NCBI RefSeq assembly: GCF_040147005.1
Contig: NZ_JAMSHO010000001.1
Coordinates: 2,232,001 to 2,296,000, forward strand
Direction: 5' to 3'
Source of the DNA: Halomonas sp. H10-9-1
GTDB lineage: Bacteria; Pseudomonadota; Gammaproteobacteria; Pseudomonadales; Halomonadaceae
Length of the DNA stretch: 64,000 nt
Part shown: piece by piece, positions 49,807 through 59,363 of the stretch
How positions within the stretch are numbered: the stretch's first letter is position 1
Layout of the letters: each line of letters begins with the position of its first letter
Position numbers and translations under genes: made by a program
Notes under the pieces: generated by a model
The model's database searches: none
Told to the model about the DNA's origin: nothing
Seen by the model: the letters and a program-made list of their open reading frames with translations, nothing else

Positions 49807-51190
49807 GGGCCGCCTCCAACGCCGCCAACAGCCTCTCATGGATACCCCCGAAGCCGCCGTTGGACATCACCACGATACGGTCATAGGGCCTCGCCTCGGC
49901 CACCAGGGCCGCCACCAGGGCATCGAGATCCTGCTCCAGCCTTGCCGGCACCGGACTCGCCGCGACGATCGGCTCCAGTGGCCAGTCCAGCCCCTCGGGG
50001 CGATACCAGAAGGCGACATCGGCGGCAGCCACGCTTGCCGCCAGGCGCTCACGCAGGGTCCCCAGGCGCATGGTGTTGGAGCGTGGCTCGACCACCGCCA
50101 GCAGCCTGCCCCGGGCCGTCGCCGCGCGGAGCCCCTCCAGGGTGGCGGCGATGGCCGTGGGGTGGTGGGCGAAGTCGTCGATCACCTGGATATTGACCAC
50201 CTCCCCGCGCAGCTCCTGGCGCCGCCGCGGCGATTCGAAGCGCGCCAGGGACGCGGCGCCGCGGGCCGGATCCACCCCGCAGGCGTGGGCGGCAGCCAGC
50301 GCCGCCAGGGCATTGCGAGCGTTGTAGGTCCCCGTCAGCGGCCAGTCGACTACCGCATCTTCGTCGACGCCTTCCTCGCCCTGACCCTCCTCATGAATCA
50401 CCCGGAAGCGCGAGGCATCGTCGCGCTCCAGCGCGATCCTCCAGGGGCTCGTGGCGGCCTCGCCGAAGCGCACCACCGGGGTCCAGGCCCCCATCGCCAG
50501 CATTCGATCGAGGGCCGGCTCGCCGTCGGCCACCAGGAGCTTTCCTCGGCCCGGGACGGTACGCACCAGGTGGTGGAACTGGCGCTCGATAGCGGCCAGA
50601 TCGTCGAAGATATCGGCATGATCAAACTCCAGGTTGCCCAGCACCGCGATCTCGGGACGGTAGTGGACGAACTTGGAGCGCTTGTCGAAGAAGGCGGTAT
50701 CGTACTCGTCGGCCTCCACCACGAAGGGCGCATCCGCTGCGCCGAGGCGAGCCGAAACGTCGAAATTGCGCGGCACGCCACCGATCAGGAAGCCCGGCGC
50801 GAGGCCCGCAGACTCCAGCAGCCAGGCGACCAGGCTCGCCGTGGTGGTCTTGCCGTGGGTGCCGGCCACGGCGATTACCCGCCGGCCGGGCAGCACCTGC
50901 TCGGCCAGCCACTGGGGGCCGGAGACATAGGGCAGGCCGGTATCGAGCACCGCCTCCACTTCGGGGTTGCCGCGTGACAGTGCATTGCCGATCACCACCA
51001 GGTCGGGGCGTGGCTCGAGGTTGGCGGGCGAGTAGCCCTCCATCAGGGCGATGCCGGCCTCCTCCAGTTGGGTGCTCATCGGCGGGTAGACCCCCGCGTC
51101 CGAACCGCTGACCCGGTGGCCCAGCTCCCGGGCCAGCAGTGCCAGGCTGCCCATGAAGGTGCCGCAGATACCAAGGATATGAAGGTGCAT
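49799..51190 (-). CDS. mpl: UDP-MurNAc tripeptide ligase (murein recycling)
   Basis: Joins recovered L-Ala-D-Glu-mDAP tripeptide to UDP-MurNAc so that old wall peptide can be reused. 463 residues of Mur-ligase type: MHLHILGICGTFMGSLA at the start, ATP loop VAGTHGKTTTASLVAW (about 106-121), central DEYDTAFFDKRSKFVHY, C-terminal IDDFAHHPTAI. Start at 51190 chosen for the family N-terminus. Confidence 0.96.
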   Translation of the reverse strand: MHLHILGICGTFMGSLALLARELGHRVSGSDAGVYPPMSTQLEEAGIALMEGYSPANLEPRPDLVVIGNALSRGNPEVEAVLDTGLPYVSGPQWLAEQVLPGRRVIAVAGTHGKTTTASLVAWLLESAGLAPGFLIGGVPRNFDVSARLGAADAPFVVEADEYDTAFFDKRSKFVHYRPEIAVLGNLEFDHADIFDDLAAIERQFHHLVRTVPGRGKLLVADGEPALDRMLAMGAWTPVVRFGEAATSPWRIALERDDASRFRVIHEEGQGEEGVDEDAVVDWPLTGTYNARNALAALAAAHACGVDPARGAASLARFESPRRRQELRGEVVNIQVIDDFAHHPTAIAATLEGLRAATARGRLLAVVEPRSNTMRLGTLRERLAASVAAADVAFWYRPEGLDWPLEPIVAASPVPARLEQDLDALVAALVAEARPYDRIVVMSNGGFGGIHERLLAALEAAHG

Positions 51191-51373
51191 GGGGCTCGCT
51201 CCAGCATGGGGTCGGGGCCGCAACGGCGCGGCATGCAAACGGGGAGACTAGCATGGCCCCAACGAGCCCCTCCAGCGCGTCCGGGTGCAGGACGAGGGGC
51301 TTTCGGCTAGAATCCTTCGACTTTCGTCCCCTCAACCCCGAACAGCAGCGACGACCAGGAGCAGACAAGCCCC

Positions 51374-52630
51374 ATGGCCCATAACGCCTTCTACGCCCAG
51401 TCCGGCGGCGTCACCGCCGTGATCAACGCCAGCGCCTGCGGTGTGATCGAGGCCTGCCGCCGCCACCCCGACCACATCGGCAAGGTCTATGCCGGCCACA
51501 ACGGCATCATCGGCGCCCTCACCGAGGAGCTGATCGATGTCAGCCAGGAGTCTGACGAGGCGATCGCCGCGCTGCGTCATACCCCTGGCGGCGCCTTCGG
51601 CTCTTGCCGCTACAAGCTCAAGGACATCGAGACCCACCGCGCCCAGTACGAACGGCTGATCGAGGTGTTCCGCGCCCACGATATCCGCTATTTCTTCTAC
51701 AACGGCGGTGGCGACAGCGCCGACACCTGCCTCAAGGTCTCGCAACTCTCCGAGAAGCTCGGCTATCCGCTAACGGCCATCCACGTCCCCAAGACCGTGG
51801 ACAACGACCTGCCGATCACCGACAACTCCCCCGGCTTTGGCAGCGTCGCCAAGTACATCGCCACCTCCACCCTGGAGGCCTCGCTGGACATCGCCTCCAT
51901 GTGCGCCACCTCCACCAAGGTGTTTGTGCTCGAGGTGATGGGCCGCCACGCCGGCTGGATCGCCGCCTCCGGCGCTCTGGCCGGCCAGGGCGAGGGCGAG
52001 CCGCCCCATCTGGTGATCTTTCCCGAGATAGCCTTCGACCGCGAGGCCGTCATGGCCCGCGTCGATGAGGCGGTCAAGCAGTACGGCTACTGCGTGATCG
52101 TGGTTTCCGAAGGTGCCCGCTACGAGGATGGCACCTTCCTCGCCGACGCCGGCAACACCGATGCCTTCGGCCATCGCCAGTTGGGCGGCGTGGCGCCGAC
52201 CCTGGCCGGCATGATCAAGCAGGACCTCGGCTACAAATACCACTGGGCGGTGGCCGACTACCTGCAGCGCGCCGCGCGCCACTTGGCCTCCAGGACCGAC
52301 GTCGAACAGGCCTATGCGGTGGGCGAGATGGCGGTGGAGCTGGCGATCGCGGGCAAGAACGCCATGATGCCGGCGATCAAGCGGGTCTCCGACGCGCCCT
52401 ACCAGTGGCGCATCGAGGCCGCCCCGCTGGCCGAGATCGCCAACCGCGAGAAGTTCATGCCCCGAGACTTCATCAGCGAGGATGGCTTCGGCATCACCGA
52501 GGCGTGCCGCCAGTACCTCCTGCCGCTGATCCAGGGCGAGGACTTCCCCCCGTTCGACAACGGCCTGCCCCGCGTGGCGAAGCTGGCCAAGCACCGTGTC
52601 GAGCGCAAGCTGCCGGAGTTCACGCTCTAA
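51374..52630 (+). CDS. PPi-dependent 6-phosphofructokinase
   Basis: Reversible phosphorylation of fructose-6-phosphate using pyrophosphate. 418 residues. AQSGGVTAVINASACGVI (residues 8-25), FYNGGGDSADT (about 108-118) with an acidic residue where ATP-dependent enzymes have Gly, and HVPKTVDNDLPITDNSPGFG (about 135-154) mark the PPi-dependent clade. Also EVMGRHAGWIAA. Reversibility would let it work in glycolysis and gluconeogenesis. The PPi-using reaction pairs logically with inorganic pyrophosphatase encoded 2 kb away. Confidence 0.93.
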   Translation: MAHNAFYAQSGGVTAVINASACGVIEACRRHPDHIGKVYAGHNGIIGALTEELIDVSQESDEAIAALRHTPGGAFGSCRYKLKDIETHRAQYERLIEVFRAHDIRYFFYNGGGDSADTCLKVSQLSEKLGYPLTAIHVPKTVDNDLPITDNSPGFGSVAKYIATSTLEASLDIASMCATSTKVFVLEVMGRHAGWIAASGALAGQGEGEPPHLVIFPEIAFDREAVMARVDEAVKQYGYCVIVVSEGARYEDGTFLADAGNTDAFGHRQLGGVAPTLAGMIKQDLGYKYHWAVADYLQRAARHLASRTDVEQAYAVGEMAVELAIAGKNAMMPAIKRVSDAPYQWRIEAAPLAEIANREKFMPRDFISEDGFGITEACRQYLLPLIQGEDFPPFDNGLPRVAKLAKHRVERKLPEFTL

Positions 52631-52650
52631 GCGGCCAAGCGTGAGCTCGA

Positions 52651-52746
52651 GTAAAAAGTAGCAAGTGGCAAGCAAGCCTCGCTGGTAATGCCGGCGGGGC
52701 TTGCTTGTTACTCACCCTTTCCACTTTCTCCTTGTCACTTGCCACT
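52651..52746. repeat. Variant of the heptamer element, copy D, with terminator
   Basis: Between convergent pfp-like and kinase genes. AGTGGCAAG on the left (about 52664-52672) matches CTTGCCACT on the right (52738-52746), and CAAGCAAGCC (52669-52678) pairs with GGCTTGCTTG (52698-52707) as a terminator-like stem. The arms are variants of the GCTRCAA/TTGTAGC type (GTGGCAA, TTGCCAC). It stops 8 bp from the minus-strand gene's stop codon. Confidence 0.6.
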
Positions 52747-52754
52747 CGGCGTTT

Positions 52755-54488
52755 TTAACGCAGCAGCCAGGAGAGCACCAGCAGCAGCAGCAGCAGTGCC
52801 GCGATGCCCTGCCAGAAGTGGCCGGAATCACGCAGCCGCCGCGGCCTGAGGCGCGACGCCATTGACTGGTGCGAGATCGCCAGCGGCAGGCGCAGCTCAC
52901 GCAGGAACTCCGACATGCGCCGATAGCGCAGCGCCCGCTGGGGGTCCAGTGCCCGGCGTAGCGCCTCGTCCAGGGCCTGAGGCACCTCGGGGTTGCGTTG
53001 GCGCGCACTGCGATAGACAAGCTGCTCGAGGTCGGTATGGCTGCGCAGGCGGTTGGGGGGCACCGCATAGGGCAGCTCGCCGGTCAACAGCCAGTAGACC
53101 GTTGACGCATAGGAGTACTGGTCACTACGCCGACCGATCCCGTCACCCAGCGCATATTCGGGAGCGCTGTGCTCGGTGATCCCCACCTGACGCAACAGTT
53201 CATGGGCCCCCTTGAGCCCAGACCCGTCGCGCATCCGGCAGGCGCTGAAGTCGGTCAGCACCACCCTTCCATGCGTATCGATCAGCACATTGCCGGGGTG
53301 GATCAGCTGATGCAGCAGTTCCCGGTGGTGCAGGGCCTGCACCGCCTTGCCCAGCTGGTTGGCAATATCCAGGCGCTGAGCCAGGCTCGCCTGGGGGTGG
53401 CGCCGCGCCCACTCGACCAGGGTCTCGCCCTCGACGTGAGCCATCAGGTAGTAGAGGTAGCGACGTGGCCGCGACGGCTCCATCACACGCACCACGAAGG
53501 GCGACTTGACCCGCTCCACCACCCACTGCTGGAGCAGAAAATGCTCCAGGTAGATATTGCGGAGGGAGAGCTCGGGACTCGGCGCCTTCATCACCATCTC
53601 GCGCTCGCTCTGGAGGTCACGCACCCGATAGACTCGCGACTGGGCGGTGCGTGACAGCACGGCCTGCACCTCCAGCCCGTCGAGGCGATCTCCCGGCGAG
53701 AGCTCGGGCGGGATCGGCAGTTCGCCGTACACCTTGGCCGGGTTGTCGGACGGGGCATCGGGCAACTCATCGATGCGCACCAACTGGAAACAGAACTGGT
53801 CGGCCCCGTAGCCGCGCGACTGGGCACGCTGTACCGCCGCCTCGGCCAGGCGATCGCAGGCGGCATCGAGATCGCTGGCGTCCTGACGGATCAGCTGCAC
53901 ATACTCCGACGGCATCAGGGTGCCCTGCACCGCCTGGGTGGTAAACAGGAACAGATCCCCCTGTTTGACCGGGAAACGGGCGTAGTCGATGTCGATGCTG
54001 TTGTCCATGCCCAGAGCCCGGGAAGGGTAGCGATAGCCCCCGAGGTCGGTGACATGGTCACGGGTCAGTTGCTCGAATTCCGCCCCGCGCAACCGGAACA
54101 CCAGGGTGTCGCCCATATGGAAGAGGTGGCCTTCGGTACCGCGCAGCACCAGCGCCGACAGCGAGGTGACATAGCTGCCCTCTGCCACCTGCCGGCTCTG
54201 GCTGTAGGCCCAGGCGTTGAGGGCGCGCAGCACCCGGGTTGCCGATGTCTTGACGTCCCAGTGGTCGGGGGTGGAGTAGTAGTCGGCGAGGAAGCTGCGC
54301 ACGCCGAGATCTCCGGCCTGCTTGGCCATGCTGTTGCGCCGGGTGGCATCGCTGATCAGCGCACAGGCTCCCTTGGCGTTGAGCTGGGGTGCCTCGGGCA
54401 GGCGTACCGACATGGAGCTGCGGTGCCGCCGGCGATCCGGCGCCACGAAGGCCTGGCCAAAACTCAATGACAGCTGCGCGGGTGACAC
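52755..54488 (-). CDS. Fused PP2C-like and Ser/Thr kinase-like protein, probably catalytically dead
   Basis: A 577-residue protein: PP2C-type phosphatase-like domain (about 30-235), kinase-like domain (about 270-530), C-terminal membrane helix ([16 protein letters not shown]). In the kinase part the Lys is present (MVMKA, Lys301) but the HRD catalytic loop reads HQLIHPGN (393-400), so the catalytic Asp is Leu395, and DFG is DFS. In the PP2C part the first metal DG is SDA (47) and the later TDG is TTQ (185), with only GD (127) retained. GTG start follows AGGAGG. Usually such bifunctional proteins sit beside nitrate transporters; this one stands alone. Confidence 0.8.
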   Translation of the reverse strand: MSPAQLSLSFGQAFVAPDRRRHRSSMSVRLPEAPQLNAKGACALISDATRRNSMAKQAGDLGVRSFLADYYSTPDHWDVKTSATRVLRALNAWAYSQSRQVAEGSYVTSLSALVLRGTEGHLFHMGDTLVFRLRGAEFEQLTRDHVTDLGGYRYPSRALGMDNSIDIDYARFPVKQGDLFLFTTQAVQGTLMPSEYVQLIRQDASDLDAACDRLAEAAVQRAQSRGYGADQFCFQLVRIDELPDAPSDNPAKVYGELPIPPELSPGDRLDGLEVQAVLSRTAQSRVYRVRDLQSEREMVMKAPSPELSLRNIYLEHFLLQQWVVERVKSPFVVRVMEPSRPRRYLYYLMAHVEGETLVEWARRHPQASLAQRLDIANQLGKAVQALHHRELLHQLIHPGNVLIDTHGRVVLTDFSACRMRDGSGLKGAHELLRQVGITEHSAPEYALGDGIGRRSDQYSYASTVYWLLTGELPYAVPPNRLRSHTDLEQLVYRSARQRNPEVPQALDEALRRALDPQRALRYRRMSEFLRELRLPLAISHQSMASRLRPRRLRDSGHFWQGIAALLLLLLVLSWLLR

Positions 54489-54615
54489 TCACTCCTCCTT
54501 GCCCGATGACGCCATGCGCGGCCAATCATACACGGAGCAGGCCCGCTCGGGGATTCCACATGAAGGCCGCCCCCACGCCGATGCGGTCGGCAACACGACG
54601 CCACCGATAGTCGAA

Positions 54616-54645
54616 TTGGTATTCGCCTGGGCGGCCCCGTATAAT
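54616..54645 (+). promoter_or_regulatory. ppa: Sigma-70 promoter of ppa
   Basis: TTGGTA (54616-54621), 18-bp spacer, perfect TATAAT (54640-54645). Start of transcription would be near 54652, about 70 nt before the ppa ATG. Confidence 0.65.
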
Positions 54646-54720
54646 TCGACAAATTTTTTCATCCAGACGATCCGCCTGGAGCGTCTGCCAACCGCCATTT
54701 CCCACCCCAAGGAAGCGACG

Positions 54721-55251
54721 ATGAACTTCGACAACATCCCCGCCGGCAAGGACCTCCCGAACGACGTCTACGTCGCGATCGAGATCCCGGCCAACCACAC
54801 CCCGATCAAGTACGAGATCGACAAGGACATGGGGGCACTGCTGGTCGACCGTTTCATGGCCACCCCGATGTTCTATCCGGCCAACTACGGCTTCATCCCG
54901 CACACCCTGGCCGACGACGGCGACGCGCTGGACGCCCTGGTAGTCACGCCCTGCCCGGTGCAGCCCGGCAGCATCATCCGCGCCCGCCCGGTGGGCATCC
55001 TCAACATGACCGACGAGGCCGGCGAAGACGCCAAACTGGTCTGCGTACCGCATCACAAGCTCTCCAGCCTCTACGATGATGTCCAGGAAGTGACCGACCT
55101 GCCCGAGCTGCTGCGCCAGCAGATCGCTCATTTCTTCGAGAACTACAAGGATCTCGAGAAGGGCAAGTGGGTCAAGGTGGAGTCCTGGGAAGGCGTCGAG
55201 GCCGCCCGCAAGGCCATAGAGAAGGCGGCCTCCGCCTACGAGAAGGCCTGA
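54721..55251 (+). CDS. ppa: Inorganic pyrophosphatase
   Basis: Hydrolyses pyrophosphate to orthophosphate, pulling biosynthetic reactions forward. 176 residues, standard family [21 protein letters not shown] at the start and [12 protein letters not shown] (about 65-76), the Asp-rich metal site, are intact. AAGGAAG precedes the ATG. Monocistronic, with its own promoter and terminator. Confidence 0.97.
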   Translation: MNFDNIPAGKDLPNDVYVAIEIPANHTPIKYEIDKDMGALLVDRFMATPMFYPANYGFIPHTLADDGDALDALVVTPCPVQPGSIIRARPVGILNMTDEAGEDAKLVCVPHHKLSSLYDDVQEVTDLPELLRQQIAHFFENYKDLEKGKWVKVESWEGVEAARKAIEKAASAYEKA

Positions 55252-55289
55252 ACACGCCCGGTAACTCACGGACTCAGGTCGGAAGTGAC

Positions 55290-55314
55290 GCGGGCCGCCC
55301 CTTGGGCGGCCCGC
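55290..55314 (+). terminator. ppa: Terminator after ppa
   Basis: GCGGGCCGCCC (55290-55300), CTT loop, GGGCGGCCCGC (55304-55314), then TGCGTT. Perfect 11-bp stem. Confidence 0.7.
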
Positions 55315-55371
55315 TGCGTTCCCGGCCCACGCCGCCCGGCCCCGCCAGTCACGGGGCCGAGCGGCGGCAGG

Positions 55372-56490
55372 CTAGTCGATGGCCTGCGGGCTGGCCTGCT
55401 GCTCGAGCGGGGCATCAGGCGTCACCTCGACTACCTCAGGCTCGCTGGCCGGCGCCAGGGTCACGCCATCGCCGCCGGCCTCGAGGGCCGCACTCTCGGC
55501 AAGCGCCATGGCGATCTCCTCGACCAAGTCCCGGGCACGACTGACGTGGAGCGCCATCACCAGGGTATGGTTGGCGAAGGGGCCGAAGCCAGAGCCACTC
55601 ATCACCACCGGGCTCCACAGGCGGCGCTGGGTCATGGCCAGCTCCGCACGCAGGCGCTCCCAACGCTCGGTCACCCCGGCGCGCTCCAGGACATCGGCCT
55701 GATCGCGCTGCACCCCCTCCAGCATCTGGACCAGCGCCCAGCCGGCGCCGCGCGCCTCGAAGAAGACGTTGTCGATCCGATACCAGGGAGTGCCCTCGGG
55801 CAGCGCCTCGCGATCGATGGCCAGCTCACGCAGCAGCTGGTGCCCTCCAGAACCCGAGGCGAGGCGCAGCGAGAGATCGTCGAGGTGCACCCCGACATCG
55901 GCCAGCCAGCGGCGCAACCCCGCTCCGGGGACAAAGCCCTCGGCCTGCATGCCGCCCAGCGCCTCCAGTTGGCTATCCAGGGCGGCCACCGCCGATGCCA
56001 GGTGCGTCTCGGTGGCGGGGCGGTACCAGTCGAGGCCATCGCCGGCCAGGCCGCGCACCGCCTCCTCCAGGAGCTCGACCCGGGCCGGGTGCATCGAGGG
56101 CAGTGCGCGCGCCAGGTCCCGGGCCTGGTCCAGCACTCCCCGCTCCCAGCTCGGCATGTTGTCGAGCCACAGCCCCGGCGGCAGGCGGTCGTTACGCAGG
56201 TAGCCACCGGGCTTGGCATAGAGGGTCTCGACGATACTGGCCAGGGTGGCCACCGTCACCGCGCCTCGGGCGGCGGGTTCACCGCCGGCGTCTCCGCGCC
56301 GCTCCATGGGCACCTGTTCGACGCTGTGCGGCGGTGGCGTGCGGCTCCACCAGGCCCCGAGAGCCAGCGTCACCACCAGATAGATCACCAGCAGCGTCAG
56401 CAACGGCTTCCAGATCCAGCCGTAGTCGGGGCGCTCCAGCGTTTCGATCCTCTCGCGACGCCTGGCGCCGCCCTTGCCCATCCAAGCCAT
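55372..56490 (-). CDS. DUF2333 family membrane-anchored protein
   Basis: A 372-residue protein of unknown function. One N-terminal membrane helix (LLTLLVIYLVVTLALGAW, about 31-48) then a periplasmic helical domain with PGGYLRNDRLPPGLWLDNMP and DWYRPATETHLA (about 154-165), which are recognisable DUF2333 segments. Ends in an acidic tail. Start at 56490 fits. Convergent with ppa and divergent from dsbD; the 264-bp upstream gap shows no other gene. Confidence 0.85.
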   Translation of the reverse strand: MAWMGKGGARRRERIETLERPDYGWIWKPLLTLLVIYLVVTLALGAWWSRTPPPHSVEQVPMERRGDAGGEPAARGAVTVATLASIVETLYAKPGGYLRNDRLPPGLWLDNMPSWERGVLDQARDLARALPSMHPARVELLEEAVRGLAGDGLDWYRPATETHLASAVAALDSQLEALGGMQAEGFVPGAGLRRWLADVGVHLDDLSLRLASGSGGHQLLRELAIDREALPEGTPWYRIDNVFFEARGAGWALVQMLEGVQRDQADVLERAGVTERWERLRAELAMTQRRLWSPVVMSGSGFGPFANHTLVMALHVSRARDLVEEIAMALAESAALEAGGDGVTLAPASEPEVVEVTPDAPLEQQASPQAID

Positions 56491-56754
56491 GTGCAGGTTC
56501 CTTTCCGATACGAGACTTTCCTAATACGAGACACGGGTGCGTGCGACAACGTGGCACACCTCTGGCCACTATTCTCGATGAAGACACGCCCTCCCCTGCG
56601 TTATCCTAGCACTCGACCAGCGCAAGCGGTCAGCCCATCCTTGCTCTCATACCGGTAGCCGACACCGGGGCGCTGATGCCGGGCCGGCACCGGAACCCCG
56701 AGGGCCAGGTGGTGTCTGATCGCCAGCCACACCGTAACCAAGGACAGGATTTCC

Positions 56755-58623
56755 GTGATCAGCCTTCGACGAACCGCCCTGACGACCCTGCTGCTATTGC
56801 TGCTGCCGTTCACTGCCCAGGCTCAATGGTTCGCAAGCGACGACAAGGAGTTCCTGCCGGTACTCGAGGCTTTCCAGGCCAGTGCCTGGCATGACGGCGA
56901 GACACTCTTCATCGGCATGCAAGCCGAGGAAGGCTACTACCTCTATCGCCATCAGTTTGCGGTGGAGTCGGCCGACCCGCCGCTGGGGGAGCCGACGCTC
57001 CCCGAGGGCACCTTCACCAGCGACGAGTTCCTCGGCGACGTCTATACGTTCCGCGACACCCTGGTCTTCGAAGTGCCCTTCGAGGAAGCGGCCAGCGGTG
57101 TGGTACCGATCACCCTCACCTTCCAGGGCTGCGCCGACGCCGGCCTCTGCTACCCCCCCGAGCGCGTCGACCTGGAGGCCGCCGAGCAGCAGGCGCCGGC
57201 CGCCTTTGCCGCCTGGCAAGCAGCGAATGTCGACCCCGGCTCCGCCGAGAGCGAAGATGACGCCGGCTCTTCCAGCGCGCTCGCTGCCCCGCAGAGCGAG
57301 GATGGGCGCTTCCAGGCACTGATGGCCGAGGCCAGCCTGCCCCTGGCGCTGGGACTCTTCTTCCTCGCCGGCCTGGGGCTGACCTTCACCCCCTGCGTGC
57401 TGCCCATGGTGCCGATCCTCTCCTCGATCATCGTCGGCCAGAACCCTAGCCGGCCGCGTGCCTTTGCCCTCTCCGCCAGCTACGTGGCCGGCATGGCGCT
57501 CACCTATGCGCTGGTCGGTGTGCTCATGGGCCTGTTCGGAGCCGGCCTCAACCTACAGGCGCGGCTGCAGTCGGCGCCGGTACTGATCACCTTTGCGGTG
57601 CTCTTCACGCTCTTCGCCCTGGCCATGTTCGATGCCTTCGAACTACGTCTCTCGCCCAGGCTGGCCGGCCGCATCGATGCCTGGCAGGCACGCGCCCAGC
57701 AGAGTGGCCCCGCCGGCCTGGCACTGGCCGGCGCGCTTTCTGTACTGGTGGTCTCGCCCTGCGTCTCGGCACCGCTGGCCGGCGCCCTGGTATTCATCTC
57801 CACCACCGGCGACGCCGTGATGGGGGGCGCTGCCCTGCTCGCCCTGGGCCTGGGCATGGGCGTGCCGCTGCTGCTGGTGGGCACCTTCGGCACTACCCTG
57901 CTGCCACGCAGTGGCGCCTGGATGAACGGGGTCAAGAGCGCCTTCGGCATCCTGCTGCTGGGGGTGGCGATCTGGCTGGTCGAGCGCCTGCTGCCGGCCA
58001 CCGCCGTGCTGCTGCTGTGGGCCGCCCTGGCGGTGGGCACCGCCCTGGCACTCGGCGCCATGACCACCAACCTGCCCCAGGGATGGGCGCGGGTACGCCA
58101 GGCGCTCGGGCTACTGCTGCTGGCCTGGGGCCTGGCCCTGGTGCTCGGCGCAGCCGGCGGGGCCAGCGACCCGCTACGCCCGCTGGCAGCGCTCACCGCC
58201 GGAGCCGGGACGCCAGCGGGCACCACCCAACCCAGCACCGAGGTGATCACCGTAGACGAGCTCGACGGGCTACACCAGGCGCTCGCCTCGGTACCCGAGG
58301 GTCGGGCCGCCTTCGTCCACTTCACCGCCGACTGGTGCATCTCGTGCAAGCAGCTCGAGCGCCAGGTCTATCCCGACCCGCGGGTCGCCGAACCGCTGGC
58401 GGCCTTCGCCCGCATCAACGTCGATGTCACCGACACTGGTGCCGCCAGCCGCGAACTGCTCGACCGCTACGAGCTGTTCGGCCCGCCCAGCCTGCTATTC
58501 TTCCACGGTGGCGAGGAGATTCGCTCGGCTCGCATCCAGGGCGAGACCCGCGCCGAGCCGCTGGCGGAGCACCTCAACGGCGTGCTCAGCTGGCTCGAGG
58601 AGCACACCGCCGAGAGCGCCTGA
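56755..58623 (+). CDS. dsbD: Thiol:disulfide interchange protein DsbD
   Basis: Carries reducing power from cytoplasmic thioredoxin to periplasmic DsbC and cytochrome-c maturation. 622 residues. Signal peptide (to TAQAQ), periplasmic alpha domain with cysteine pair in GCADAGLCYPP, eight-helix beta domain with TFTPCVLPM and VSPCVSAPL, and a C-terminal thioredoxin-like gamma domain with DWCISCKQLE. GTG start at 56755 follows AGGACAGGA. In P. aeruginosa aroQ follows, as I recall, but here accB does. Confidence 0.95.
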   Translation: MISLRRTALTTLLLLLLPFTAQAQWFASDDKEFLPVLEAFQASAWHDGETLFIGMQAEEGYYLYRHQFAVESADPPLGEPTLPEGTFTSDEFLGDVYTFRDTLVFEVPFEEAASGVVPITLTFQGCADAGLCYPPERVDLEAAEQQAPAAFAAWQAANVDPGSAESEDDAGSSSALAAPQSEDGRFQALMAEASLPLALGLFFLAGLGLTFTPCVLPMVPILSSIIVGQNPSRPRAFALSASYVAGMALTYALVGVLMGLFGAGLNLQARLQSAPVLITFAVLFTLFALAMFDAFELRLSPRLAGRIDAWQARAQQSGPAGLALAGALSVLVVSPCVSAPLAGALVFISTTGDAVMGGAALLALGLGMGVPLLLVGTFGTTLLPRSGAWMNGVKSAFGILLLGVAIWLVERLLPATAVLLLWAALAVGTALALGAMTTNLPQGWARVRQALGLLLLAWGLALVLGAAGGASDPLRPLAALTAGAGTPAGTTQPSTEVITVDELDGLHQALASVPEGRAAFVHFTADWCISCKQLERQVYPDPRVAEPLAAFARINVDVTDTGAASRELLDRYELFGPPSLLFFHGGEEIRSARIQGETRAEPLAEHLNGVLSWLEEHTAESA

Positions 58624-58852
58624 GAGGCCGCCCGTGACGCCATTCAGACACCGGCCGGAGGAGCGTGAACAGCGTTTCCGTCTGCGCTGGACATCCCTGC
58701 GATTTTTCGGCAAACTTCGGCGCTACCCTCGTTATAACGGCCTATAGAGGCGGAAGAGTCGCCATCTTGCCGCGATCTAATGAAACTTGGCCATGGTTGA
58801 CAGCACCGGGCCAACGGCCACTCACCGCCCCCAACCGATCGGGACGAACGTC

Positions 58853-59320
58853 ATGGATATCCGCAAGGTCAAGAAGCTGATCGAGTTGCTTGAAGAGTCC
58901 AACATCAGTGAAATCGAGATCCAGGAAGGCGAAGAGTCGGTTCGCATCAGCCGCCATCCCAACGGCGTGAACTGGCAGCCCAGCATGCCGCAGGCTTACG
59001 CGCCGCTGGTCCAGCCGGCTCCCGCCAACGCACCGGCACCCGCCGCGGATGCCGAGCCCGCCGCCGCAGAGGGCGCCACCTTCCAGGGCCAGGCCATCAC
59101 CTCCCCCATGGTGGGCACCTTCTATCGCTCACCGGCCCCCGGCGCCAGTGCCTTCGTCGAGATCGGCTCCCACGTCAAGAAGGGCGAGACGGTGTGTATC
59201 GTCGAGGCCATGAAGATGATGAACCAGATCGAGGCCGACCGTGACGGCGTGGTCGAGGCGATCCTGGTCGAGGACGGCGAACCGGTGGAGTTCGACCAGC
59301 CGCTGGTCGTCATCGCCTGA
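58853..59320 (+). CDS. accB: Biotin carboxyl carrier protein of acetyl-CoA carboxylase
   Basis: Carries biotin between AccC and the carboxyltransferase in malonyl-CoA synthesis. 155 residues. N-terminal helix [18 protein letters not shown], Pro/Ala-rich linker (60-82) and biotinyl domain with EAMKMMN, the Lys in the middle being biotinylated. The ATG at 58853 is the family start; an upstream in-frame ATG at 58787 lacks similarity. Possible -10 TATAAC at 58733-58738. Confidence 0.96.
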   Translation: MDIRKVKKLIELLEESNISEIEIQEGEESVRISRHPNGVNWQPSMPQAYAPLVQPAPANAPAPAADAEPAAAEGATFQGQAITSPMVGTFYRSPAPGASAFVEIGSHVKKGETVCIVEAMKMMNQIEADRDGVVEAILVEDGEPVEFDQPLVVIA

Positions 59321-59363
59321 GCATCGCTTACCCCTTCATTCACCCGACACTGGCGGACCCATC

